A DNA stretch of 64,000 nucleotides from Raffaelea ambrosiae (GCA_002778195.1 PCDI01000009.1:252291-316290), one strand, 5' to 3'; shown: positions 23,265-34,982, counted from the stretch's first letter. Numbers and translations are program-made. Notes: generated by a model from the letters alone, not told the origin.

Positions 23265-24375
23265 CTATGCTGACGAATTTCTCCGTTCTTCTGAGAAAGG
23301 ATGACCACGAAACGTGTGCGGAGCACTATGGGGAGCACTGCGTGCTGGTTCCAAGTCCGGGGGGAATGAACCTGAGAAAGCGGGTTCAGAGATTGGAGAG
23401 CCCGACTGGTCTTCCGGGGACATTTCCGACAGGGAAATAGTCTCTCTCCAGGGCATTGGAGATGGCAGATTATGGATGGCAGAAAGCCGATCGGTATGCT
23501 CAGCGGCATGCTTACCAGCATGCTCACCGCCAGCTGCGACATTCTCGGTATTCAGTTCCGGAAAAAAAACCTGCAGGGAAGGTTCGAAGTTGGGCCCGGG
23601 CCGTGGCGTCAGACGGGACAGATGGGTGAGGCTAGAACCCGACGAGGCGGTGGTTGGCTGGCGGCCTTGTTGGGCTCCGTATCCAGTAGCCAGTCGTACA
23701 GCCATCTGTGTTGACAGACGTTCGGCCGTCAGGGGGGAGTTCTCCCAGTTCGGTGGCAGGCAGCGCCGAAGCGGCTGGTTCAGGGCCAGAGCAACCAGAC
23801 TGACGCCAACCAGACACGCCAAAGACCAGAACAGCTGGTTGGCCTCGAAGACATGCTTGGGATTGCCGGCCACCAAGGAGAGCAAAATCAAGTCGGTTGC
23901 CGCAATGTACGATCCGATCCTCGGTATGTGAGCTCGTTGTAATGGACAGAGTATCAATAGTAACTAGAGACCGCGTGAACTCACTCCCTAAACTGGTCTA
24001 GATGGACTAGGTGAAAGATGACGAAGGTCACGAGAAAGACCATCGCCACCCTGCTCCGATCGAACATGAATATTAGCTACTGCGAAAGCGCGGCAAACAT
24101 GCAGGAAAAGAGAGCCACAAGAGACAAATAGAGGATGGGAACCCGTCTGTTGACGATCAAAGCGGCTGTGTCGGTTCGAAGAGAGGAACCAAGTGAAACG
24201 AAACATACGTGGAACGCAGCAACAGGTTTCCGATTCCCGACGCTAGGGCCAATGCGCTGGCTAGAATCAGAGCAAAGGAGTAGAGCTTGGCCTTGTCAAG
24301 GCTGGTTTGGCGATTCCAACCAGCCTCACGAACACGCTCGACGATGGTGGCCGTGCTGGCACGCAAGGGAGCCAT
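23265..24375 (-). CDS. Putative multi-pass membrane protein, possibly disrupted
   Basis: The family is not recognised. Proposed pieces are 24375-24209, 24146-23985 and 23919-23265, with compatible phases and GTATGT/CAACAG and GTGAGT/CCGAG borders. The product begins MAPLRASTATIVERVREAGW and has hydrophobic segments KLYSFALILASALALASGIG, VPILYLSLVALFSCMFAALS, VAMVFLVTFVIFHLVHLDQF, SYIAATDLILLSLVAGN and LFWSLACLVGVSLVALALN, then a Ser/Pro-rich soluble tail of about 150 residues. The second piece contains an in-frame TAG at codon 79, just after AALSQ. Either the gene is broken there, or a 48-nt intron (GTTTGC to GAGCAG, with GCTAAT inside) removes the stop and keeps frame. The hydrophobic reading on both sides of the stop, in one frame, argues that this was or is a real gene. 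Confidence 0.5.
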
Positions 24376-25327
24376 TGCGCTGGGAGGGGGGGTGGAAGGG
24401 TGGTGTACTTGCGTGGATGTTTTCGAAACGCTGAGCAGTCGAACTAGGAGCATGGCAAGAAGAGGTGGGCAGGATAAAAATTTTAACGTCACTGGCATCG
24501 ACAAGATGAAATGTGGGAGAAGATGAAATTTTGGATATGGACTTGGGGCCCTTAATACTTGGGCCTTCAATGCGACGGGGTAGGGGCGACTCCTGTATCC
24601 CGATCAAACCCTGTCCTGGTGGCGAAACCCAACAAGCTGGGCTCATGTTGGGCTGCGTGAGAATCGGCTCAGGACCATGCGAACCAGCCGCGAACCGGCT
24701 TTTCCAGCCTCTGATTGGTGCTTTCGGGACGAGGCTGGCCATGCCGATGCACCACGGAGGCAGGCGCCTGTTGGGCATCAACGGTTTAAGGCAGACAGGC
24801 AGACTGCCAAGAGGCGCCGAAGGCCATGGCAAGTTGTAGTACAGCATGGACAGCCATGAAAGAGCATGGGACAACCCCAGGCAGACACGGTGTCCGATGG
24901 TTGGGCCGAAAGTGCAGAATTGGGCACACCAGGCTGGCCGGGTTGGCGGGGTTGACCAGGCTGCCGAGGCAGAATCAGGCAGAATCAGGCGGCCGGCAAG
25001 GCGATGGGATTGGGATGCGAGTATGCGTCCGCTGCTGACCGGCAGTCTGCGAGGCATACCGCGATGACAGTATTTAACTATTGGCCCCATGCGCAGGACT
25101 CCACCTCGCATATTGTTAGCAGAGCCGCATGTTTCTCCGACTGGCCAACTCTTTTTACTTTCTGCTTTGCATATCGACTTTTTTCTGCTCTGCATACAGA
25201 CTTTTTTCTGCTTTGCATACAGACTTTTTTCTGCTTTGCTATACAGACTTCTGTCGTGCAGAGTCCCGAGGATCTCTCCTGTTCCCCTTTTGTTCCCTGT
25301 CGCTCGCCGATTTGGTCTCAGAGAAGC
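24376..25327. promoter_or_regulatory. Shared upstream region of two divergent membrane-protein frames
   Basis: The 952 bp between the minus-strand membrane gene and the plus-strand frame at 25328 would hold both promoters. It contains a 23-bp tandem repeat at 25178-25247 and short direct repeats of GGCAGAATCAGGC near 24969-24992. No other gene is supported. Confidence 0.35.
25178..25247. repeat. 23-bp tandem repeat, three copies
   Basis: Unit CTTTTTTCTGCTTTGCATACAGA is repeated at about 25178-25200, 25201-25223 and 25224-25247. The first copy has one substitution and the third a one-base insertion. A weaker copy lies at about 25151-25177. The array ends about 80 bp upstream of the ATG at 25328. 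Confidence 0.88.
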
Positions 25328-25924
25328 ATGCAAGCAAGCAAAAAACATGCGCTCCCAAGATCGAAACCAGCTTTATGGTCAGCCCATGATGTGCTCGAAA
25401 CAACCTCGGCAGTCCTTGCTGCAATTGTCACCTCGGCTCGAGAGCTTGTAGGAGATACGCCATTGTTCCGACCCGATGACAATGAGGTTCGTAGAGGATT
25501 TCTATTTCCGTCCTGTGTCTTTGTTCTTTTGCTTCCTTGTTTTGCTGCATGCCATCCCCGAAACAGAACTGACGTTGGGGCTGTCACGAATGAACAGCCA
25601 GCCAGAACAAGCAATGACGTCGTCGCCTTTGTCGGCGATCATCTTAAACGGCCGCCTGATGAGCTGGTCTATGCATCCTACGTGGTGCTGGGATGGGCAG
25701 TCTCATCGTATGCTCAGCGTCGACAGGCCCAGGACCGACTGCAGGGCCTGGTATTCATCCTGGTCTGTGGCAGCGCAGCCATTGCTGGGCAAGCTGTCGG
25801 AGCCGGTAGCACTCTCATTTGTCTCGCGTACATGCCGTGGGCCCTGTGTTTTGCCATGATTGCCAGCTGTCTGGTTCATGTGGGATGTCGCCTCTTTTGC
25901 AGCCGTTCGACATTTGCGCCTTGA
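25328..25924 (+). CDS. Hypothetical small membrane protein
   Basis: An uninterrupted frame of 198 codons from ATG at 25328, not recognised as any family. Hydrophobic stretches lie at about residues 54-76, 113-129, 140-158 (LVFILVCGSAAIAGQAVG) and 162-186 (LICLAYMPWALCFAMIASCL), separated by a basic loop (QRRQAQDRLQ). This looks like a three- or four-pass membrane protein. The first hydrophobic part is encoded by a T-rich stretch that could be an unrecognised intron, but no splice pair I tried keeps the later frame open. It is divergent from the membrane gene at 24375. It could also be a fragment of a larger decayed gene together with the frame at 26055. Confidence 0.35.
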   Translation: MQASKKHALPRSKPALWSAHDVLETTSAVLAAIVTSARELVGDTPLFRPDDNEVRRGFLFPSCVFVLLLPCFAACHPRNRTDVGAVTNEQPARTSNDVVAFVGDHLKRPPDELVYASYVVLGWAVSSYAQRRQAQDRLQGLVFILVCGSAAIAGQAVGAGSTLICLAYMPWALCFAMIASCLVHVGCRLFCSRSTFAP

Positions 25925-26054
25925 ACGCGCTTCCATCTGCCCATCGAGCCATGCCGCCATATGAGCGGCAATATCTCAACAGGGAGCTATAACGACGTGG
26001 CCATACGCGGCCAAGAGAGCACGCGGCCAGACTTCCATACTCTTATATGCCGCC

Positions 26055-26408
26055 ATGTATGGGTCTCGGAGCTTTTGTATTGGAATCCTCTTCCTTGTCG
26101 ATCTTGCCTTGGTTGGCTTCGTCTCGTTACTGATTGTTCATGGGATCGGGACTGGTGACCATTCGCAGATGCTCCCTTCGACAGCTATTAGCATTGCTGT
26201 GATACAGAACTTACTGTGTTGGCTGTTTATCGTTTACGTCGGTAATTCAAATGATAGGAATTTGTCTAGGAGAGCAAGTTGGCCATTGCCATTTGAACAG
26301 ATGCCGATCTCACGCAGTGCAAATCGTAGGGGGTCCCCTGTACTCGTAAAATTGTTGTTCCCTCGGGCTGGAATGGCATTCTCGGGAGCCATACACGGCG
26401 GCCGTTGA
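26055..26408 (+). CDS. Hypothetical two-pass membrane protein or fragment
   Basis: A 117-codon frame starting at the ATG in GCCGCCATG. It contains two clear hydrophobic segments, FCIGILFLVDLALVGFVSLL and ISIAVIQNLLCWLFIVYVG, joined by HGIGTGDHSQMLPSTA, and a basic Ser-rich tail. The frame is open for 30 codons upstream of the ATG. It lies 130 bp after the stop of the previous frame on the same strand, so both may be remnants or exons of one membrane-protein gene. No homology is recognised. Confidence 0.3.
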   Translation: MYGSRSFCIGILFLVDLALVGFVSLLIVHGIGTGDHSQMLPSTAISIAVIQNLLCWLFIVYVGNSNDRNLSRRASWPLPFEQMPISRSANRRGSPVLVKLLFPRAGMAFSGAIHGGR

Positions 26409-27962
26409 TGTGCATTCCAGACGTCTCGCACTGCACGGCAGTACTCGTACACCACAAGAGGTACGTGGAATTGCCAACTTAAACTCGACCTCGCCCAGCG
26501 TCACAGCGCACAGAGGCCTGCCGTAAGCTGAGAATGCACGGCCTCCCGCTAGATGTGAGCAGTCACCCGTGAGTGGGCACTGACGGCACGGACGCGGTGG
26601 TCGGTAACAACAGTTCGGCAAAGACAAGACCGTCGACAGAGACGAGGGAGGGGTGGAAAAAGAAATGGGGTGAACACGCAATTTCTGTCAGTCGGGTATG
26701 CACAATGTACTGTTAGACGCAGTTGCACCGTAAAATTTTCATTTCTTGGACGCGTCGTCGTGCGGTCGCTCCTTCCCAACCACGCCCAATATGGAGCCCA
26801 AAAGAAGAAGGCACGACTCAAAGACAACGTACATAGTACTCGTACCGCACTGTCAGCCAGTATCTTGCACGAAGTGACAGGCACCCCACCTTCCCCGAGC
26901 TTGCATCCCCGCCAACCAATACTACACCGTACTACGAGTACATAGTACCAAATAGTATCCTGGCCCGTATGTACTCGTAACTAATCAAGAACAGCAAGAC
27001 CAAAGAAAAAGACCGAAAAAAAAAAGGCTCGGGAAAAGCCTGGACACACTGTCATAGTTACTTTGTACATAGTAGCATCAGTCTGTGGCGCCCGAGAAAA
27101 TTAAGATTTCTCGGGACCAATAGTGGAGCAGGAAATCAAACCAGGCCGCCTGCAAAGCCCCGGGCCTGGCCACCTATTAGTTGGTGCGGGTCAGGGCAGC
27201 CCCCCTCCTCCCCAGCCTCGCGAGTAAAAAGGATATCGGCCGCTAACTAATCGCTAACGACAGTAGCATCTCGCGATAAAGTGGGCTTTTGGGCCGTCAC
27301 CACGCCAACACAGCTCAGCACAACCACGTCACGCACGCCTGGGACAACCGCCCCCTTTTCCTTGGAGACACGCAAGACGGGGGTTGGGGAGGGTGCATGC
27401 ACGAGCAGGGTTTGTGCCACGGGTAGCAATTTGTAGTCACCCTTTTTCTTCTTCTTCGCTCTTGCCTGCATGCATTGTCCGGCGGGTGGTATCCCGCCAT
27501 TTTCTCATTTCTCTTTCCTGCCATTTCCATCCCGCACCTACCCTTATGTAAAAGGAACCGCCAACCAACCAACCTACCTGTCAGCACCCGTCATCTCTCC
27601 TGTCACAGTCACATACTCGTTGAACGGACGGACATTGCTTTGTTTCTCTGCTGAGTTTCTTTCGTCTTTGTTTCATGCCGGCTCTTCGCGACCGCTGTTT
27701 GCCTGTTCTGTTTGGGTTTTGTTAAAGCTGCCTCGCATAGTATTGCCCGACTGTTCTTCGGGCCTCCTCTCCCGGCACCATCGAAACACATCACGGAGCC
27801 TCGCCGCTGCCCTCTGACGCACCGGGAAGCGCATATATTGGCTTTGCATCCATACTCGGCGCTTGTGTGGCTTGCGACTTCTTTTGAAGGAGGCAGGGTG
27901 CTCGACGGGGCAGACGATCTCTCTCGACGCCTTTTGGTGGCCCCTTTCATCTGACGATCTCC

Positions 27963-28013
<51 letters not shown>

Positions 28014-28073
28014 CGACTACCCGGCGACAACATACACCTTCCCCCGCCAACACCTTCGCACACAAATCTCACA
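26409..28073. promoter_or_regulatory. Intergenic region and promoter of the GH16 gene
   Basis: The left part carries TACATAGTA/TACTCGTA motifs at about 26829-26848 and 26930-26948, and TACATAGTA near 27066, plus an A-rich tract at 27001-27024. The right part (27470-28073) is pyrimidine-rich and ends in a long CT microsatellite shortly before the start codon. No separate gene is supported. Confidence 0.45.
27967..28011 (+). repeat. CT dinucleotide microsatellite, about 22 units
   Basis: An uninterrupted CT run ends 63 bp upstream of the GH16 gene's ATG, probably within its 5' leader or core promoter. CT tracts are frequent near fungal transcription starts; a role here is inference. Confidence 0.92.
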
Positions 28074-29353
28074 ATGCGCGTCTTCCGGCCATCGTCGTTG
28101 GCAACAGTCGCCGCTGCATTGGCTTCGGCAGCAACAGCACAAACGTCCACATCATGCAATCCATTAAGCGACAGTAAGTGGACGGCTGGCTCGCCCAGTT
28201 CCTTTTGACGCGACGTTCTCTTTCCACAAGACCATTGACTAACCAACTCTCTTTTCTTTCCTCTCTTGCAGCCTCGTGTCCCGCCGATACCGCCCTCGGC
28301 ATGGCCATTGACGTCGACTTCACCCAGGGCTCCGTCAACTCCTTCACCGCCTCCGGCTCGCCCACCTACGGCTCCGACGGCGTCACCTTTACCATTTCCA
28401 AGTCCGGCGACGCGCCCCAGCTCACCAGCGTCTTCTACATCATGTTTGGCCGCGTTGAGTTCACCGTCAAGCCCGCGCCTGGCGCCGGCATCGTCTCCTC
28501 GCTCGTCATGCAGTCGGACGACCTCGACGAGATCGACATGGAGTGGCTCGGCACCGACGACAGCGAGGTCCAGACCAACTATTTTGGCAAGGGCGAGACC
28601 ACCACCTACAACCGCGGCCAGTTCAACCCGGCCGCCGACAATCAGGCCAGCTTCATCACCTACACCGTTGATTGGACCGCCGACCGCATCGAGTGGTCCG
28701 TCGGCGGCACCGTCGTGCGCACCCTCACCTACGACGACGCCGCCACCGACCAGTACCCCCAGACGCCCATGCAGGTCAAGTTTGGCGCCTGGGCCGGCGG
28801 CGACACCGCCACCAACGCCGAGGGCACCGTCGAGTGGGCCCGCGGCCCCACCGACTTCAGCAAGGGACCCTTTTCCATGGTGGTCAAGTCCATTGTGGTC
28901 AACGACTACTCGACCGGGTCCGAGTACAAGTACACCAACACGTCGGGGTCCTGGCAGTCCATCGAGGCTGTCGGCGGCGAGGTCGGCGTCAACTCGGGCA
29001 ACAGCGGCACCCAGACCGTCACGGCCACCGCCGCCGCCGCCACGTCGCTGTCACCCTCCATCCCGGCCGGCGGCATCGCCGATGGCAGCGGCTCCACCGC
29101 CACGGGGACCGGCTCTACCGCAACGTCGACCGACTCCATCCCCAGCGGCTGGGTCATGACCTCGAGCGGCAAGATTGTGCCCGTGAGCAGCGACTCGGCT
29201 GTGATCAGTACGTCCATTGAGGTCCTTGCATGTTTTTGTTTCAATTTCTTATGTATTTTTCACTAACACCTTCTAGGAGCACCACAGCTCGGCTTCGTTG
29301 CCGCTCAGCTCGCTGCCTGTCTGATCTTTGGGTTTGCCTTCGTCTGGCGGTAA
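28074..29353 (+). CDS. Crh-type GH16 cell-wall glycosidase/transglycosylase
   Basis: Crh enzymes link chitin to beta-glucans in the fungal wall. Exons 28074-28173, 28272-29207 and 29277-29353 give 370 aa. A signal peptide (SSLATVAAALASAATAQ) precedes a short Cys-containing N-terminus (TSCNPLSDTSCPADTALGM). The GH16 active-site block DEIDMEWLG places the catalytic acids at residues 120, 122 and 124. QTNYFGKG, YTVDWTADRIEWSVGG and VKFGAWAGGD are family-typical. A Ser/Thr/Gly-rich linker leads to a C-terminal hydrophobic segment (FVAAQLAACLIFGFAFVW) encoded mainly by the last small exon. That end suggests GPI attachment or a membrane anchor; no ideal cleavage site stands out. Introns 28174-28271 and 29208-29276 have CTAAC branch sites. 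Confidence 0.92.
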
Positions 29354-30356
29354 GCGCCCCCGAAGACTCTTCCCGGAGCCCCGATGCCACGACGGGCGCC
29401 AAGTTGTTTTTTGCTCCATTCCTTTCTCGACTGTATATATGGCATAGCGTGCATTTATTTTTTCTTCTCCTTTTCATTCAAAAAAAGTGGGATTAGACAA
29501 GAGGCTGAATGCGGCAGCCTTGGAGGTATTTACATATACGAGCATACATACGTCTGCGCACCAAAAATAGTGGTGATGGTATCTATATACATGTATCTAT
29601 ACCGGCATAATTTGGAGGAAGACGGCGGCATGTGGAACTGGCAAGCATTGGTCCGGCGTTCTCCAAATACCCTTAGACGGAAACACAGATCAATGGGAGT
29701 TGTATAAAGGGTTGTATCTTGTTGGGACACACAGTAAATCAGGAACAAAGGGGGGGGGCACTGGGCTCGGGGATGACATATATATATTAGCTCTAATAAT
29801 AAATACTTAATAGCATCAAGTCCCATCCACTCACTGTTCATTTTGCCAGACTGTCTGGTTTGCTTAGAAAAAGACAAAAGTTTAAGATATGTCTGTCTAG
29901 TCTGCTGGCTATACCATATTTTTTTGTTGTGTGTCAATGTGAACCATCCCCATCTTGAATTCTTTTTCTCCAGCATCCATGCTTATGCCTGTGCTTTCTC
30001 CCAGAACCCCGTTCCTCAGATTTGCTCTGCTGTCACTGTGTCTAGCCAAGTCCACAGTCGTTTTCTATCCGTCGCTGGTGTTGATGAAACACACGCGACC
30101 CCGGCGCAAATATGTCGCACCCAAGTAAGTGAAAATCAGAAGAACCAAAGCAGCTATGCAGTAACTCCAAAACAAATTGACAATTAAGAAAAAAACAAGT
30201 CAATTCATAGCGGTGTTTTTTTTTTGTCGTTTTGTCTTCTCATTGTTTCTCTTTTCACGAGCCATTCCTCGTGTGATCTCTGCCCATCAAAAAAAAAAAA
30301 AAAAGAAAAGCAAAAAGGTTGCAGAAATCGACTCCCTCCTGGAACATTGCTTGTCT
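29354..30356. other. Convergent 3' intergenic region
   Basis: Lies between the 3' ends of the GH16 gene and topoisomerase I. Contains TATATATA-like stretches (about 29429-29440, 29779-29787), a G run at 29750-29758, a T run at 30216-30225 and an A run at 30290-30304 close to the topoisomerase stop. No gene supported. Confidence 0.5.
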
Positions 30357-33300
30357 TTAGAACTCCCATGTCGAGTCTTCGCCGACAGACTGGATGGCCC
30401 AGTTGAACTTCTCGCGAAGCGTCTTGGAAAAAAACTTTTCGATCGGGACGTCAAACTTCTTCGAGAAAACGACCGTCAAACGAGGGTCAATGTAGTTCTG
30501 CGAGAAATGTTAGCGTACTGTGACAGAACTAGTTATTACGCAGTAGTTGTAAGGAGCGCTTACGATCTTGGACGTGCTCAGGGCAACTTCTTTATTGCCA
30601 TCCTTGTCCGCTGCTTGCATCTCCATGTTGTGGATGCGCTCATCAATCTTTTGGATGGCAGTCTCCAGTTTCTCGACGGACGGGGACTTGCCCTCTGCCA
30701 GGACCTTGTGGCTGCGGTTCTCCTTCTTGAACTTGGCCTCAAGCTCTCCCACAGCCTTGAGCTTCTCCTTCAGCTCGCGCTCCGGCATGGGCTTCTCGCC
30801 CTCGGCAACGCGCTTCTCGTTGTCTTTCTGGAACTTCTTGGTGATTTTGGTGCGCTGCTCCTCGGCCAAGAAAGCCTGGTGCTCCAACACCCACTCGTCC
30901 GTCAGCTCAGGATCCCGCTCAAAGTATTCGGCACCCTTCCGCTTCTTTTGCTTGGAGTCCACATCGAGCATCATCATCTTTGTCCGCCACTTCTGGTACT
31001 TCATGCCCTTGATGCGGTCACCAATTTTCTCCATCTGCGCCTCGTGGCTGGCTCCGACAGTGCGCTTGTGGTTACAGAGAATGGCCACCTTGCGATTGCA
31101 GTCATTATAGAGCTTGACCTTCTCGGCGATAGAGATGTTGGTGACTGGTAGTTCCTGAAGCAGCGTCGACATGGTGTGGGATGCGTTGTAGGTACGGAAG
31201 ACCTTGGCCGTCAGGCCCTGCATGTAGCTCGAAAGATGCTTGTTAAGTTGCGAAGTCTATTAATTGTTAGAGTGATTTGGCCTGAGGATTGTGCAGCTTG
31301 AAGCAAAAAGTAAGTCAACTTACAGTCAAGCGATCGAATATATCGTCACCGTCCTCCTTCGGCGACTTCTTGAACATCTTGAGATTTTTGAACACCTGCC
31401 GATCCACAGTGACCTCGTCGTAGTACGGGATACTGTCTTTACCCAGGAAGTCGAAAATGACAGTGTTTGGCTCCCGCAGCGTGACGTGCTCGTACTTGAG
31501 TGAACAGCAGCCGACCGTGTCGGCCTCGTTGTCGGTATCCTTCTCGTTTCCAGCTCTCAGCGCAAACTTGTCAATCAGATACATAGCCGTGGCGCGTTGA
31601 CGATCAGCCATAACGTCGCTCTTCAGCTCGCGCGTGTAATCGGCACGGATGCGGTGGATGTGCTTCTTCAGCTCGCGGGCCTTCTCGAACTTCTTGTAGT
31701 CGGCCTGGCCCTTGACGGCACTGTTTGCCGCAAGCATGACATACTTGTAGCAGCCGTTGATGTTCTCTTGCCACATGGCCAGCCACGTCGCCTTGTTGTC
31801 ATGCTGTACAGCCTTCCACTTGTGACCGTCTGGCGCCTTCGGAATGGGTGCCTCCTTGCCAATGTTGATGGTCACCTGCTCAGGCATGACCCGCTTCTTG
31901 ACCTTGCCCGTCTTGGGATGCTCGCCGCGGCCACGGAACAGACCTGGAGGCTCCACGCGAAAGTTTCCAACCTTCTCTTTCCGGCCGTCCCATTTGCAGT
32001 AGAGATATGGAGCTTCAATCTTGGCTTTCTCATCCTTCTCTGCCTTCTTCTCATCCTTAGACCGGTTCTTCCGGGCTTCGGTCTGGGCTTTGTAGTGCTC
32101 AAACATGGGCTTGAAGTCGAGCTTGGCGAATTCCTTAATGGAAATCTTGGTGCCGTCCAGAGCCCTGGCGCCACCCGTCGCTTCCAGCACCTCACGGAAA
32201 TCGGCAAAGAAGTTCTTCTGGAAGGTCGGGTTTTCGGTGTTGACTGTCAAGTGAAGCATAGAACCAAAGAACGTGGCCACTTCTTCAGCTTCGGGATGGA
32301 GCTCAACCGCCTGTCCATCATAGAACAGCCGCACGTGTTTCGGCAGCGGCTGGTACGGTGGGGGGAAGACGACACCGCTGTGTTCCAGTGTGGTCCACTT
32401 GACGCTGTCGTCCTCCTTCTTGGGCTGATCCCACCAGCGGTACTCTTCCTCCGCCTCTTCCTCTTCTTCACCGGGGTCGGCGCTGGCCTCCTTTTTCACT
32501 TTGGAGTTGGCAGCAGCCTTCTTCGGCGTGGCAGATGCAGATTTACCGTTGGTGGATGCTTTGGGGGTAGGCTTAGGGGCAGACTTGGGCGTAGCCTTAG
32601 CTGCAGACTTTGAAGTCTTCGGTGTTGCCTTGGCGGAGCTGCTCGGGGTCTTCCGCTTGGCTATGATGGGCGCATCCGAGTCTGACTCGTCCTTTGGTCG
32701 TGCGCCATTTGACTTCTTAGAAGACGAAGGCGTCACGCCGTTGGACAGCCGCTTCTTAGGCTTGACAAGGACCTCATCGTCCGAGTCGTCTTTCCGTGGC
32801 CGCTTGGGAAGGGGGGTGCCAGATGCGGACTTCTTGGCCTTGGAGCTCAAGGCGCTGGACGTTCCGTTACTGCTGGCCTTCTTGGTGGCCTTGGCAAGTA
32901 AGGGCTCGTCGTCATCGTCAGAATCCACGTATCTGGATGCCTGTGGCCGCTGCTTTTTTTTAGAAGCGATAGGCTCGTCGTCGCTGTCGGAGTCGGCGTA
33001 AGCTGATTTCTTCCGCTTGGCCTGGCGAACGGCAGTACCCGGTTAGTCAATGTATTACTTGGATTGCCCCTGGTGCATGGAGAGATCTGGAGGCTGTCCT
33101 CGTGAAGGAGTACGGCGCAGAGCGTTGACGGCGCCGGTCAAGGTAATCAAGCAGCAAACGGAATGGCCTCTGTCAGGGTGACTCACCAAGGGGGCACCGT
33201 CATCGCTGTCTGAATCGTCCTTGTAGTTGACGCTCGTGTCCATCGAGGCGCGTGCCTTCCTCTTCGCTGTGCCGTTCGCGTGGCTATTTCCGTTCGTCAT

Positions 33301-33749
33301 GGAGCCTCGGGGTGCGGATTTCGTTGCAGATGCTGGACATGGACCGAAACGGTCAGCGAAAATTAAAGAAAAAAAAAACCCCGGAAAGATGGGAAAAGAT
33401 ACGGGCCGTGGCACAGGGGTCGCAGACGGGGGATGCGTGAAGAAGAGGCAAGACAGATACAGAGTGAGGCAACACGCAGCACAAGAAACGCGTGACCAAG
33501 ATTGTGTGCGGATTATGGAAGAAAGAGTAGCAAAAACAAGTAGAGGCGGCACAAGAGGAAGGGGCAATATGAGACGGATTTGAAGACGAGGGCGAGAGTG
33601 AGGCCATCGCGGTGTGAGGCGGAAATGGATTGTGTTCTTCGGGAGGCGGCCGCACACAAAAAAACCCTCCTGTATGCTGCACGTTTCCACTCACCATGAC
33701 CATTTGATCTGGACAGAGGCATATCGTCGTCCGAGCTGTCAGAAGCCAT
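30357..33749 (-). CDS. top1: DNA topoisomerase I (type IB)
   Basis: Relaxes supercoiled DNA in the nucleus by transient single-strand nicking through a 3'-phosphotyrosine. Five exons, 33749-33695, 33332-33187, 33021-31324, 31256-30564 and 30497-30357, give 910 aa. About 260 N-terminal residues are a Lys/Ser/Asp-rich disordered tail with nuclear-localisation-like basic runs. The conserved core starts at YRWWDQPKKEDD and includes FYDGQAVELHPEAEEVATFF, KWDGRKEKVGNFRVEPPGLF and ALRAGNEKDTDNEADTVGCC. The linker is highly charged. The last exon begins NYIDPRLTVVFSKKFDVP, putting the catalytic tyrosine at residue 866, so the junction SKI-NYIDP is essential to the call. The gene is divergent from the ATP synthase gamma gene, with 1.2 kb between the two starts. 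Confidence 0.97.
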
Positions 33750-34982
33750 TGTTTCGAACAGATGAGAAACGGGTTCGTTGTCTGGGATAGACGTAAGGAG
33801 GAGAGTTTGGGAGGACTTCGGGGGGGGGTTCGATCGAGAGACGCGCGTGAGGAGGTGGAAGGGAGGCGCGAGGTGAGGGTCGAAGCAGGAAAATTATTCA
33901 AGATGCCAACCGATTCGCAGCTAAAGCAAGGGAGACAAAATGAAAGAAGGATGAGGAACAAGGAGCCGAGATCCCCTTGGGGAAGATCAAAGAGGCACAA
34001 TGAGCGGCTTCTTCCTGGCCGGCGAAAAAAGAGAGAAAAAAAGGGAGGGATTCTGTTCTGATGAAGAATTATTTGGGGATGGGAAATAAGATCTGAGGCT
34101 AGCGGAGGTGTGGGCGCAGAACTCAGGCTAGAGCGCGCAGGGGTGCGGTCTGAAGCGAGAGAGTGTGTGAAGAGAGAGAAGAGATGAGAAAAGCAGAGTG
34201 AAAGTCGGCGCTGTTGAGCGAAGATGTCAAGACTTAAAAAGAACAGAAAAAAAGTCGTCGGCCGAGAGCGGGCGGCAAAGTCAGGCTGAGGCGAAGAGGG
34301 AAGAAAACCCCAAACCGGAAGAGGAAGAGCCAGGAAGAAGAGGGAGGGAGGAAAAGAGGCAAGTGCAAGTGCAAGACTGGAGGATAGGGAAGGAAGGTGC
34401 AAAGGGACACAGAAGCCCAGAGAACAACTCTCACTCCCTGAGGCTATTTCTGTGGCCGCCTACTCTGTAGCTCTTCCCAGTGAGCGCTTGCAGGCGGGAG
34501 TCGCGTCTACAGGGGGCGAGCCACGCCCAGCCAGGCCAAAAAAATTGATGCCCAGTGCATCACGTGTCCCGCACAAATGAACAATGAGCGAGTAGCTCGA
34601 ATGGTGGGCTGTGATTGGGTCGACCTGCCATCGAGGTGCCGCTAGCCAGGTGTGGCTGGAACTGTTGTCCCTGTGGCGGTGGTGGCTGCATGCGAACGAG
34701 GTGTAGCCGGCAAAAACGGGCAGGCGGGCAAGGAGTTCCCGGAAAAGCGCGAGAAACGGAAACAAAAAATAGCAGGGGCCAAATCGTATCGAAAAAAAGA
34801 CCTCAACCTTTCTTCTCTTCCCTCCCCACAGCCGCGACCCTCCCTCTCTTCCCAATCGTCATCCTTTGGCCGCCACCTCGAACCAGCGACCAATTGATCC
34901 GGAACGACACCGTTGTGCGGGCAATTGAGGTTTTTTTCCTTCTTCATCTCCCCTCCTTTTTTTTTCTCTCTTCTCTCCAATC
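33750..34982. promoter_or_regulatory. Bidirectional promoter region, top1 / atp3
   Basis: Separates the divergent starts of topoisomerase I and ATP synthase gamma. The top1 side is strongly purine-rich on the plus strand (pyrimidine-rich leader on the coding strand) from about 33780 to 34420. The atp3 side ends in a pyrimidine-rich tract at 34930-34980 directly before the start codon. No gene is supported in between. Confidence 0.5.

Noticed and set aside
24326..25348. 340-codon minus-strand frame containing repeated AEKSLYAKQKK-like units
   Set aside because: The units are the reverse reading of the 23-bp tandem repeat; the frame overlaps the better-supported membrane-protein exon in another phase.
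33353..34402. 349-codon minus-strand frame upstream of topoisomerase I
   Set aside because: It runs through the first top1 intron and the pyrimidine-rich leader; the translation is Ser/Leu/Phe/Pro low complexity and conflicts with the clear top1 exon structure.
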